Assembly (NCBI RefSeq): GCF_003473485.1
Contig: NC_053044.1
Location: 34,228,091 to 34,292,090, forward strand
DNA: 64,000 nt
Direction: 5' to 3'
Origin: Medicago truncatula
Taxonomy: Eukaryota > Streptophyta > Magnoliopsida > Fabales > Fabaceae
Of the stretch, positions 24,510-36,392 are shown piece by piece. The notes beneath the pieces are model-generated. The model was given only the letters and a program-made list of their open reading frames with translations, was not told the origin of the DNA and ran no database searches. Positions within the stretch are counted from its first letter, which is position 1. Each line of letters begins with the position of its first letter. Both the position numbers and the translations under genes were made by a program.

Positions 24510-25560
24510 AAAAAAGAAACTTGATGGAATGTTTTGAGGGAATGTAATGTTTTGAAGGAATTCAAATACCTTGAGGTGAATTCCATTGTTTGGATAATAG
24601 TTTGAAGAATTTTCAAAAAGATAGAAATTTATGAAGTATTTTGTTCAAGTTAAATGTAGTGAATTTCAAATGACACCTAAAAGTTAAGAATTTCAAAATT
24701 CTTCATTTTCATATTTTTTTCAAATTTTACTTTTAGTCCTCAAACTTTCCAAAATTTTCAATTTGACCCCAATAAATTTATAAAAAATTGCAAATTGACC
24801 CCCTCAAATTTTCCAAAAATTATAATTTGGCCCTCAAAAATTTTGAATTTGCAAATTGACCCCTAATGTCATTTTTCAAATTTGGCCCAAAAAATTGAAA
24901 TTTATGAAAGTTGCCCAAAAACGATGACAATAAATTTTTTTATTACTCCATCCAAACAATAATATTTAAGAATGAAAACAATTTAATTGAATCATTTGAA
25001 TTACCTAGAATTCTAAATTCTTCAAAATTTCTCAAACACTCCATTCAAACACACTCTTAGAGTGTATTTGGATGGGGTAATGTTTTGAGGGAATCTAATG
25101 TTATGAAGGAATTCAAATACTTAAAAGGTGAATTCCATTGTTTGGGTAATAATTTGAAGAATTTTCAAAATGATGGAAATTTATGAAGTATTTTTTTTTT
25201 ACTTTCGCACTAGTTTCCGACCCACCAAAGGTGGGCGACTAATCCGGCTCGTGCGTAGAGGCATGCACACTGGCCAAGTGTTGTTCCCCCTGGAAATCGA
25301 ACCCGATATTCCCCAGGTACATCCTTGGAAGGAACTCCTTGCCACTGGAGCCCAAGCAACTTAGTTAATTTATGAAGTATTTTGTTCAAGTTAAATTTAT
25401 AGAGAATTTCAAATGACACCTAAAAGCTAAGAATTTCAAAATTCTTCATTGTTATAATTTTTCAAATTTTGCATTTGGTCCTCAAATTTTCCAAAATTTT
25501 CAATTTGACCCCAATAAATTTCCAAAAAATTATAATTTGGCCCCTTAAGTTTTATTATAG
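24510..25560. mobile_element. Two related MITE-like copies in direct order
   Basis: About 24530-24770 and 25075-25500 (the latter split by a SINE) share GGAATTCAAATAC, GGTGAATTCCATTGTTTGG, AATTTCAAATGACACCTAAAAG and the following CCTCAAA-rich part. Near 25030-25075 the sequence reads CAAACACACTC then GAGTGTATTTGGATGG, like the abutting ends of two hAT-type MITEs. No ORF is present. Confidence 0.5.
25195..25366 (-). mobile_element. tRNA-related SINE with 17-bp target duplication
   Basis: Read on the minus strand, it begins CTAAGTTGCTTGGGCTCCAG, contains a box B relative (GGGTTCGATTTCC) and ends in an A run, seen as the T run at its plus-strand left side. The same 17-bp sequence AATTTATGAAGTATTTT flanks it at 25178-25194 and 25367-25383. 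This is a different family from the SINE at 37.4 kb. It interrupts an older MITE-like repeat. Confidence 0.85.
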
Positions 25561-25636
25561 CTACTATTATTTCCACAAACATCTCGTTAAAGTCCAACGT
25601 GAAGAAGTATTTGAATTCCAGGTCTTAGGTTGGATA

Positions 25637-25850
25637 CCTTATACTCTTTCCCTCCTAAATTATATGATGTTTTAGGTATTCCAAACGTAATAAAAAATGT
25701 AATTAATTTTGTGTAGGAAAGAGATATTATGAGTAATTTTACAAAATTGTCTTTAATAAATGATATGAGAAAGATAAATGAAAGAATTGAAAGAAGAAAA
25801 AGTAATAAATAATTAATGATATGATAGTTTTAGATGGAGGGAGTAATATA
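25637..25850. mobile_element. Degraded Stowaway-type MITE
   Basis: The left end ACTCTTTCCCTCCTAAATTA and right end TAGATGGAGGGAGTA are imperfect inverted repeats of the CTCCCTCCGT type. The interior resembles the Stowaway element at 2821-3106 in its AGAAAGATAAATGAAAGAAT part. Confidence 0.65.
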
Positions 25851-27008
25851 CAATGGTGATTGCCTTTATAGTCTATCTATTTTTTTTTATTTTTAAGAAA
25901 TCTACTTAGTCATGGTGTAAATTGTTTAATTAAATTATTTTATTCTTATGCATCTAATTTTTACTTTTATTTTATTTTGTTATTGACCTACACAGCTACA
26001 CATACTCAAATAAAAACGTATACAAAGATGGAAAAATGTGGAGACCCAGGATTGAAGGAAGATTCCACATAAAATATCTTCATAAACAAGTCACTAGACT
26101 ATAACAACTAGGACGGGTTCAATTTTTTTGAAGGGGACTAGGACGAATTCTATGTTGCTGTATCAGTACTTGATAAATATGAAGTCTCTCTAAGCATAAA
26201 ATGTAGTGCCTTGAACTTCTAAATGATAGTCTGTAATCGGAGTAGAGCTCAATTGTAAATTGTTATTTATTATATACAATCTTTCATAATTAATTCGGCA
26301 AAATTAGTATCTAGAGAAATCAAGTATAGTCATGGTAAATTGGTAATGAGTAACACTGAATTGAAAGTAACTATGGAGATATTTTTAAAAATGGAATAGT
26401 AAATATTTCATTTGTCAAAAGTTGAGATAACTTACATTTCCCTAATTATTTTATTGAGAAACTCAAATAAGCAAATGCTTGATGAAAATAAGCTGAAAAT
26501 ATGAATGTAAGAGATTGAATGTGCAATAAAAAAAGACAAAATTAAACAATTGGTGAGCCTGAGTTGAAGACTTATTACATATAGTGGCCAAAGCAGCAAC
26601 TTTGAGCCATTTTGAGTTCTGTACAATTTAACATGATAAAACTAAATACTAGATTTGAGGAAAATTTGAAATTAACAAATGAGGGGTGAAGAGAAGATGT
26701 GTGTATATTAGAAGCACCCAACAACAATGAAATATAATTGCTCAAAGCTATGCCTATGTATATAACATATCTCCAACAAAAAATCTCACTAGTATAGTAA
26801 CAAGAATACTCCGGGGTTACATATTATATGGCAAAAATGGAATACCAAAATGAAGGCAACTTCACTTCATACTTAACTTGATCAACCTGCTCCAGCCATA
26901 ATAATAAAGATGTCAAATTCTGAAGAATCAAGGGTGGACTGTGAATGTGGCTAGGTTCTTTGGAACAAAGAAAATGCAGTTCAGGAAGTGCAGGCAATAA
27001 AGAAAGAA
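25851..27008. other. 3' flank of GNOM copy B, no gene seen
   Basis: AT-rich intergenic DNA downstream of the second GNOM-type gene. No recognised repeat, RNA gene or coding segment was found. The part next to 27008 is probably the 3' untranslated region. Confidence 0.4.
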
Positions 27009-30000
27009 TTAACCAATACCGGCACCATCTTGGCCAAGTGTTTCATTTGAAGGAACAGAAATTTTGGCATCACTTTCCAAATCTCCAACTGTTTCAATCT
27101 GCTTTTGCTGCAACTGTTCTGCATCATGCTCTTGGAAAACCTCAGACTGCAATGAGGGAGCTATATTCTTCATATGTAGCCATGTCAGTTCCCACAAATT
27201 ACTTTCAGCTAAACCACTGCTCTCCACTAGTATGCCCCCTGATTTCATAACAACCAATGCGTTCTTCAGAAGCTCAGGAACAGGCAATTGAAGCATTTCA
27301 CTTCTCTTTCCCCTAACTTTCACCTTCATGTATTTTTCCGCATGACTTAGCACACCCACCCATAGTTTGCAGAAGGCTTCTTCCAGTTGTGATAGTTCTT
27401 GGAGTAATAGGAGAAAAACTTTAAATAAGAGCTTCAAGGCAAGAGTAAGTGTTTCTTCTATGTTCCGGTAATCCTTTTGAGAGCGTTCCTGAGAAATATC
27501 AAGCAGGTCATCCAGCAAGGTGAAGATCACTTGATCGAAACACTGTAACCACAAATCACCTGGGAGATGAGTCTTGCCAGCTTCTGTCATGCACTTCTGC
27601 AAAGATAACAGTGCGTGATTTCTAACCTCCTCTCTTTGGTCCAAGCATACTTTCCTTAGTCCTTGTACTAACCTCAACCACATTTCCCCAATATCTTGCA
27701 ACATCTTGGCCACTTCCTCTTCTTTTGCTGCTTGCTTTGCATCACTAGTCCACTTTTGCAAACAGTTGAAAGAACCTACCATAAGGTCTAGTGAACCTAT
27801 GGACCTATCCACCAGTCCTACACGAGACTCGGCAAACTGCCTTGCGGCATCTATGCAGAGAATATAATTAGCAGGGAGCAAGTAATTTCCATCAGACATA
27901 ATGAACGACAGCGTATCAAATCCAACCTCAGATGCTTCCAAGTGTCTAGCAGTGACGGAAAGCAGCGATGTGATCGTCCGCCATCCTATATGAGATCTAA
28001 TACGAGATGCATTCGCCTTAACAAGGCGACTGACTTCCTGTGTAATCTGATCATAATATACATCTGCGACCAGTGCATCAAGCTTCAAGATAAGTTGCAG
28101 GGACTTTAAAAGTTCATCGGCCATGTTCTCTTTATAAGGAAGTAAGCGATGGCAAATCCTCAGAAGTCCAAAAACAGCCTTTTCTACCAGTGCACATGGC
28201 ATCACGGTTGATTTAACAATATTGGATATGTGCTCATAAACACCCTTCCATATAAGCCCAATCCTGTCCCTGTTATTCAGAGTGATTGCTACCAGCAACT
28301 CCAGGCAGAAAACAGAAGTGTCTTCATTCTGAGATTTTTTGCTCCCCTTCTGAGATTGAGCTCCAGCATTGATGAGTGATCTTACCAACTGCAATAGGGA
28401 TTCAGCCTGCAAGAATTTACTTTCAGTGAATATGCTGTCGATGTGACACTTTTGAATTGTTTGTACGGCTTGATGATGAGCGGCCAGTTGTTCTTCGGTT
28501 GGTATTGCTCTTGGCTCATCAGTGGCAAGAGATAACAGTTGACTAAACCTGCTCAATAACCCCGAGGATCTCTTTGGAGTACTAATAGATTGAAGATGAG
28601 TTGATGAGAAAGAATTTGAATTAAGTTTCCCACGTCCAGTTTTTGTAGAAGGCTCTGACTCATCAACTGCATCACTGGCCAAATGAGTGGGAAGAAGGCC
28701 TAAGTTGTGCAATCTGAAGATACAATCAAGAATATTCCTCCACCCAGTGCGGATGTAATCACCATACCTACTTGCAATAGTGAAAACAGTCTCAGTTACC
28801 ATTCGTGCTTTTGTGTCATCACCAAAGGCTAGGACAGATTCCTCAACTGATAATGGATCCAAAATGGTGAAGAACTTACAGAGGCAGACAATCAGATCAT
28901 CAAGAACATTTTCAAGATGATAGTAAGCAGATATCTTTGCAATAGCTAAGAATCCATCTATACATGTTTGGTATACCTCTTCGTTTTCAGCATTATCAAA
29001 TACCACAGAAACGGCAGCAATTGTTGGGCCTGACAATATAACAAACATATCATAATCTAGGTATGCTCTGGAATCAGATACGATGTATGGAGCAGTTGTT
29101 TTTGACTTGTGTATTAGAGAAATCCACCGACTTGGGGTCATTCCAGGAGATCCAAAGCCTGATTCAGGGGTTGTGCGGATTTCATTCTTACAAATTGAAT
29201 GGTAGATCTCTGACAGGAATTCTCGAGGTAGATCGTTGCCGCCATTTATGTGTCTATTATTCCGGATAAAATCTGTTTCTGTCATCTTCTTTTTGACCTG
29301 CACATTGTGCTGATCCGTATTAAGCATTATAATTGAGTATGACAACACAAGAGCAGCATCCTTATTAGCTAGGATATGCGGTGACTGTTCATAATATCTC
29401 TCAGAGAAAGCTTCAAGCACCCTATGTATCTTCTGTGATTCTCCAGGCAGCCTAAAAGTCTCCAGAAATATGCGCAGGGCTGTGTCTAAGGTCATATCTT
29501 GGAAATCAAACGTTCTAGCAAATTCACGAAGAACCTGAACACAGAATTCATCATGATTTCCTAAGAAATCACCAATGACATTCTTATCCAATCCAGCGGT
29601 GAATCTGAAAAAGCAGGCAACACTTTGGGGATCACGTTTGTCGGGCAAAAGATGTGCTCCTTGGAGAAACTCAAGGCCTTTCTTAGCATCATGATTGAAG
29701 TGATCAGCTCCAATCATCAATCTTCGCTTGAAGTACTTTCTTCGGCGGACAAAAGGAACCCAATCATTTGGGTCACCAAAATTTTCACAATGCTCCAGCC
29801 AGAACGGTATGTACTCTTCAAAATTCACAGGAGAATGTTCAGAATTGACAAATCCATTACCTATCCTATCGGCCATTCCCTGCATTACAGCAATAAGACC
29901 ATCCAAAGCAAGAATATGCATGGAAGATAATGGATTATTTACAGGAAAAGCACTTTTGGACAACAAATTAGCAATATCTTCAAAGACATTACTGCAAGAA

Positions 30001-31829
30001 ATGTCACAATCAAAGTTAACATACATCTCCACCATGAATGTCTTTTGCCTGCACAAATCAACAAGTGCCTCCATCAAAACCTCCTGTTGCTGATATGAAG
30101 CCCCATATTTGCTTTGTGCAAGCCTCAAAATCACACAAGAAAAAAATGCTTCTAGCTGTAACTTGAGTTCTGTACGAAGATGGTGATACAAATTGAGAAC
30201 AATGCTACACACCAAAGAAAGTACAAGGGGACTCATTGACAAACCAAATTGCATAAGAATATGGAATACTTCATCTTGAATCAAACTCAGTAATCTAGGG
30301 TGATGACGAAAGGAAGGCCCTCCCAACTCAATGGCTGAATTAATCAAAGTTAAGGCAAAAAGAGGCACATCTTCATCAAATGTTAGTGTGTTTGATCTAG
30401 GATTCATCCCCATATGCTCAACAACATTCAACAAAGAACACAAGAAGTGGAATATCTCCACCATACAAGGAACTCCATATGGTTCAGTCATGAGCTGCAA
30501 CTCTCTTATATCGTTCTCCTTATCACTGCTAGCAGTAGTTGTGTTTTCAGGCATTACAGTTACTGTACCAACATATGCAGTACTGGAAGCAAGGCCTGTG
30601 GACGAAGGTTGGCCATCATATGCAGAGTTCAGGCTCCCATTTTCAAATTGTCTGCTTTCCGAAGCATGCTCGTTATTTAGCTCACGGGTCTGCAGAAAAA
30701 AATATGCATATAAATGAGGGGAAAGAAGGAAGGGAGGTTTAAGTTCATTATTTAATTATAAGCTTTATTTTAGACTAAAGAGCCAGGTATATAATTAGCT
30801 ATTCAAAACTCTTCAAGATAAGCAGCATACAATTTGTTGAGAATAATATATTAATGGAAATTGAAATTTGCATATAAAATAATAGACAGTAATATCGTAG
30901 AGAGTAAAAACCAAGGAAACTTTCGCCTTCAACAAATTTCACATTTTGTAAGCCGGGAATAACAAATAACAGTAAAAATAACCCCCCCTCACCAAAGTCT
31001 CCATTTTTCCTCCATAACTTAACAAAATAATCACATAAAAAAGTGCATAATGCAACCAAGACGGATAAAGGTAAAACATATCTTATACCTCTTGTTTTGA
31101 AGTGGTGCTCCCATTTATCAACGCGGGCTCTGCAATGTCAATCTCTTGAAGGTGGGAGAATATACACCTAACAAGTTCATGCATTGTATATCGAGCTATC
31201 CGCTGCAACAGCTCACCTTTAGTTCCTGCTTGATGAACTATACGGAAGCAGGTATTCACTATGGTACAAATGTGTTGGTTACTAAGTATTACAGATGCTT
31301 TGCTTTTGACACATGCTAGAAGTACTTGTAAAATCTTCATTAATACGACTTCTTCTGATCCAGGATCAGTCACCTCAAATCTGCAACTTGTGACAGCATC
31401 AACCACCAAGTCCATGGTATCGACAACATTGACAGTGTTTTGATCAATCACGTCCAGAGTTAAGATCTTGTAAACTGACGACAGAGCAACACCTGTAATT
31501 GGTGCACCGGTTTCATCTGATTGAATCACATCAAGAAAAGGTTGGAGATACAAGGCAGGATTGATGGAATGCCATTGATTCTGCCATGAGAAAATCTGTC
31601 TTCTCAGTGTCTTCAAAGACTGAACGAGGAAGTGCTCTGATTGGTCATCATCTGACATATAATGAACCCCCCATCTAACATTTCTTCGCATAACTGCCAA
31701 AACAGAACCAATTTCTGCATTGATCATGCATGCTATCGTAGTTTTGTTAGGATATCCAGCACCAAATTGCTGAGATTGATCCTCTATTCCATTGACACCA
31801 GCTGGCATTTGCATGTTTAGATGTCCCAT
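27009..31829 (-). CDS. GNOM-type ARF guanine-nucleotide exchange factor, copy B
   Basis: Exons 31829-31089 and 30689-27009 join in phase 0 for about 1,473 residues. Exon 1 has exactly the same 247 codons as copy A and again encodes the DCB domain; the intron is 399 bp. Exon 2 starts at TRELNNEHA, upstream of the first internal Met. Sec7 keeps the glutamate of FRLPGESQK at 664 and Met702 in SYSIIMLN, so exchange activity and brefeldin sensitivity are predicted. Domain order DCB-HUS-Sec7-HDS is intact with no stop or frameshift. The N-terminus (MGHLNMQM) and several sites conserved in copy A differ, for example KRDPQSV for KLDPQSV and SDDDQSEH for SGDDHLEH. It is therefore taken as the more diverged tandem paralogue. 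Role in ARF activation and membrane traffic is inferred from the family; any division of labour with copy A is unknown. Confidence 0.92.
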
Positions 31830-33200
31830 TTTAACAAAAGGATTGACTTGACATTTACTAGAAGAATGCAGAGATGAACAAAAGCCCTAGGAAATGCAAT
31901 GCAAAAAGATACCAATAAGTACAGTGATAATGAGTAACACAAATTATCCAAACTCAACAGATGCAATGTACAAAGATATGAAAATCGGCCTTGGGACCTG
32001 CTACAACTAGAAAATCTTGTGAAATCCACCATGGAGTGAATATGTAAGAGATCATGTATACAAACCCAATCAAAAAGAGACCATACTTCAAAATTAGCTT
32101 GTAATATAAGGGGTGTCTCTCTTTATAAACTCTTTTCAAGCCTTATCTCCTTTCATTGTGGGACTTGCATTTTTCTCACTACACCCCCTCAAGCCCAACC
32201 CTATCGAGTTTGGTGCGAGGATAATTTGGTGGGGGTTCAAATGGATGGCCTTCGATACCATATATTAGTAGAGAAAGAGAAGGAAAACAAAATGCATTGA
32301 TTGATATCGAACAACTTTGTATAAACTATTTTTAAAATCATCCAAGCACAGGAATACCTATCAACAATTCTAACAAACCACAACTCACAGGGAAAATTAT
32401 TCACGTTGAAACAAAGTAAACAACATTTTCATGCATTGACCTTAGCAGGCACAAAATGTTCAGGCTTCGGCACAGATCAGTAGAAGATAGTTGCAAAACA
32501 TCTCAATTTTACTAATTATTACTAAGAAACAGTAATATTAAATCTTCACCGGCAAGTGAAATGCAGCAAATGAATGTGGGTTTTGGTTGGTTTGACTCAA
32601 AGTTAAAAAATTTAATCTGTAAAGTTAAACTTTTTCAGATCACATTAGAAGCAGGTTCATGAAAGAAGTCAATTCAGATGGAATCCATAACCACATGGCA
32701 TGAAATTGCGAAAATGAATTGGTTAGATCTGACATTGAATCCAATCCCTCTGATCAACCCCATTTCCGTGACAATCCATAAAGATGATCTAATCCAATGG
32801 GCATAATAACACATTTTGGAATCAAACTAAAATTTTACAAAAATATTAAGAATGAAGATGAAAGCAGAGACGAAGACGAAAACTTACAGAGAAAGTGATG
32901 GGTTTGGGGCATAAATCGAAGCTGGTTCAGTTACATTGATTGGAGGAGTGTGGAATTGGAAATCATCCGAGAAGATTCCTACGATGCAGTTGTTGGGATC
33001 TTCTTCTTCTTCTTCTTCGTTATTTGGATTTGGAATTGTGTGTGTTATACCCTTTCTTCACAGGTTACTATAGCAATCTCAATTTTCTCTGTTTTCACAT
33101 TTCTCTGCTACACACATCGTCATCATCATCATATTCATTCATTCATTCATACATACCTGCTTAAAATTTCTATATACTATGTTTCTTCGTAAATTTGTAA
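31830..33200 (-). promoter_or_regulatory. 5' leader, leader intron and promoter of GNOM copy B
   Basis: On the minus strand a donor-like TCT/GTAAGT lies at 32887 and an acceptor-like TTCTTCTAG ends at 31858, 28 bp before the ATG. This suggests a leader intron of about 1 kb. The inferred leader exon contains a (GAA)n run, seen as TTC repeats at about 33001-33019. Further upstream are (CAT)n and (ATTC)n runs at about 33115-33155. The intron carries an LTR-like relic at about 32090-32270 (TGGGACTTGC, then CACTACACCCCCTCAAGCCC). Borders are by-eye. Confidence 0.5.
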
Positions 33201-33494
33201 ATAAAGGTATGTTTGTATTAATATTAAAATCAAATCAAATTTAATGTACAAAAATTGTTAAAATGTTTTTTCAAAAAAAAAAAATTGATAAAATGTTTTT
33301 TCAATGTTACCAGAAACAAAAAAAAATGACAGCAAATAACTAAGATCATTGTTTATCCTTTAAAAAAAAAAACTAAAACCATTGTATATATTTTATAGTT
33401 ATAGTGAATAAATCACCTAATTCAATTTAAAGTTTTTTATAAAGTTAAAAATTAATATGTAAAATAAATATAAAATGACACAAAATGCTTTTTT
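33201..33494. other. Low-complexity AT-rich spacer
   Basis: A-rich and T-rich runs only. No gene or recognisable element. Confidence 0.5.
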
Positions 33495-34179
33495 GTCTTT
33501 TTTTTTTTTTACAAGCAAAGCTCAAAGAGAAAAGAAAACTAAGAAATTAAACGGATGTTCCTAGACATACAAGCTCCTAGAAATACCGTCAAACAAAAGA
33601 CTTTGAAGTTCACTAAGAGGAGTCTACATGATATGAAAATCTAAAAAATCCATCAAAATGCTTAAATTAGCAAGTCAACCTGGATTTATGTTGCTTTCAC
33701 GCCAAAATGGGTAATTTTGACCGTCCGACTTAAACTCAAAAGCTTTCGAACACACCTAACCAAAGTATAAGTCGTTCTACTAAATGCAATTTTCTATAAA
33801 CATGTCGACCGAGATATTTGAGTCACTTTCCGCTATAAGATTATGATGTTCTCCCTCCATGCCATGTACAAACCTAGGTACATGTGTAACGCCCACTTTC
33901 GTTAAATTGTTATTTAATCGAGTTTAGGCGATTATATTATATTTATATAATATATGCATGATTTTGGTATGCTTTGATGATTTACGATGATTTGAATGAT
34001 TTGATCGATGACGTGATAAGTTATGAGTTTTGGAAGATTTGATAAGGATATGAGAATTATTTTATTGTTAAATAAAATAAAGATTTGAAAATAATATAAA
34101 ATATTTAGTTAAGGGCTGTTTTGATATTTTAGATAGTTTTGGGGGAGAAAGTGAGATAAGATAAGTAATTAAGAAGAGA

Positions 34180-34187
34180 TATAAATA
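34180..34187 (+). promoter_or_regulatory. TATA box in the solo LTR
   Basis: TATAAATA about 295 bp into the LTR is the natural candidate for the U3 promoter of the element. The R region would begin roughly 30 bp downstream. Confidence 0.45.
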
Positions 34188-34558
34188 GGGAAGACCTAAT
34201 TGTTAGAAAAACTGATTGTACGTGAAAACTTTTGGAAAAAGGGAGAAAAGCTTAGAGAGGAGCAAGAGACCAAGAGGGCTGCGATTTTCTGCAAATTTAA
34301 GGTAAGGGTGAGACTAATAACTCAGTAATATTAGTTGTTGTAATTCTGATGAGTAATTAGCAAGAATTAGGATTAATTGGAGAAAACGAAAACTAGGTCA
34401 AATCCCTAGAATTTGAGATTAAACGGTAGGAATTGATTAGATTGCTGTAAAAAGTGTTCATGGACCTTAGATTATGTTTAGGATCAACTTTGGAATCAAT
34501 ACTAGGCTTAGAACCATGTGGATCGACGGATTTTTGTGATTTTAAGAAACCTGGCCGT

Positions 34559-34890
34559 AGCGACATTCATCGTTCGCCACGGCGAGCTATGATCCTCGTC
34601 TCGCGAGTGATGATCTTCATCGCTCGCCTCGCGAGCCCTTTCCTTTCGCCTCGCGAGTGTTCTGGTATTGCTCGCCATGGCGAACAACCCTTCCTCGCCT
34701 CGCGAGCTTAGGCAGAGAGCATGTTAGATTTTGTGTTTCGACCTTTTTAGTTGGACCTTGAGTGCCTGAACATACCTAGGAATGATTAGGAATGAATGTA
34801 GGGCAAGATTAGACCCAGAACAACTTTAGTTTGGGAATTGTTTCGTACTCGCCATGGCGAGCAAGAACTCTCGCCTCGCGAGCACCTCCA
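34559..34890. repeat. CpG-rich palindromic motif cluster inside the LTR
   Basis: Within a TA-rich LTR, motifs of the type TCGCCTCGCGAG and TCGCCATGGCGA recur at about 34576-34590, 34608-34616, 34625-34640, 34650-34662, 34672-34684, 34694-34707 and 34849-34882. TCGCCATGGCGA is a perfect 12-bp palindrome and CTCGCGAG a perfect 8-bp one. Spacing is irregular and both palindrome types alternate. Confidence 0.8.
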
Positions 34891-36392
34891 GCCTTGAGTG
34901 TTATGAGTGTTTGTGCGATCTGTGTCGCACGTTTTGATCAAGAGCGAACCCCCTTATGATAATAAGACCTAATGATGACGTTAAATGCAGTCTGTAAAGC
35001 TGTTTAAGATATGTTGATATTGATTGAGTATGATTAATGTATTGTACATTTATGTAAGATATGGAAGTTTAATTATGACATAGTTGATGTGCTATTGATA
35101 TAATGATATCATCCTGTTATGTGACTTGATTATGTTGCTGCTGTTATTTAACTAAGTGAATTGTATATATTTATATATGATGAAATGATGACGTTTAGCT
35201 CCAAGTTGTTGGATGCATGTTGATATGTTGATTACGATGTTTTGTTCATGAGAGTCCATGCATATCATTTCATTGAGCTTAGTCCTCACCACGTTTATTA
35301 GGAGCTTTGTCCTCCGCACGATTATTAGGAGCTTTGTCCTCCGCACGATTAAAGTATATTAATACTTATGATGACGATTGGTACCACATGCATATAAAGT
35401 GTCTAAGAGCATTATCACATTGTCATGTCCATAATGCCATGTTGTTGATGACGATTGATTATGTGAATACGTGATACTTGTTATATGATTATGCAAAGTT
35501 ATTTAAGAATGAATATGATGTTAATGTTAATTATGATTCGAATTACTTGATTAATATTATTTTGTTATGAAATCTCACCCCTTCTGCTTGAAAATGTTGC
35601 CCTTCGTATGGGTAACTTGCAGGTGATCGTGTTTAGTGTGCAGTTGCTTCTGTGAGTGGCCTTGCCTCACTGTGTCGTCTAGGTCGCTCTGATACGTAAC
35701 GGGATGGGGTTATATGCTATAACATGCTTCATTCTTTTACGTGAACTGCTATGATAATTTCTGTTTGATTAACTCTTTTGAGATACTTTGTTGGGGCCTG
35801 CGTGCCAAAATGATTATGTTTATGAACTATATTTTCCGCTGCATTGTTAAGATAAATCGTTGAAGGTTAAATCATTATTTAACAGACATTTGGTTTATGT
35901 TTTATGTGATACCTCGTTGTTTATGATGCTTACTCTGATAAATGTTTTAAGAAATTTTATATTGGAAAAACGGGGTGTTACAACATGCCCCATATTTCGA
36001 CATGAAATCATCACACATTCCAATCTTCTTGAATTAGTCTTTGATCCATCTGCCATCAGAGTTCCGAAGAAGCCCTTATACCCTGCAAGAGTATCATATC
36101 CGTTCTAAGCACCATCACAATTAAGCTTCACCAAATCAATCAAAAATTACATCCAACCAATGTTATTTTGTCTAAACTAATCGATTTAAAATAAAAATTA
36201 CCTTAGAGCATCCACATTTGAGTTCTTTATTTTTTAATACCAAAATGTATCTTACATATGCATATTCCCCTTCTCTTAAAAAAATGCATATCCTCATTTA
36301 TAATTTTTTAATAATGATACCCAAATTCTTTCTAAATAATAATAGTCAATAAACATTCAATTCTTTCAACCTAGCACATACAATTAACTATA

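Larger units (their letters stand above)
33885..35982 (+). mobile_element. Solo LTR, 2,098 bp, with 5-bp target duplication
   Basis: It starts TGTAACGCCC and ends GGGGTGTTACA, a TG...CA LTR with short imperfect terminal inverted repeats. It is flanked by ACATG at 33880-33884 and 35983-35987, a perfect 5-bp duplication. There is no internal retroviral-type coding region and no second LTR, so it is a solo LTR left by recombination. Plus orientation is suggested by a TATAAATA box at 34180-34187. The TGTAAC...GTTACA ends resemble Gypsy-type LTRs of legumes, but the lineage is not established. It disrupts a LINE relic. Confidence 0.88.
33495..36170 (-). pseudogene. LINE-type RNase H relic split by a solo LTR
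   Basis: On the minus strand at about 36150-35990 a segment reads VKLNCDGA, then a stop, then NGYDTLAG, the start of a plant LINE/RNase H domain. Below the LTR insertion at 33885-35982, the domain resumes at about 33880 with WGMYLGLYMAWRE, then a stop, then RKVTQIS, as expected for the middle of the same domain. The tail ends near the T run at 33495-33512, a likely A tail on the minus strand. Several stops make it inactive. Only its order and motifs support the call. Confidence 0.7.
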
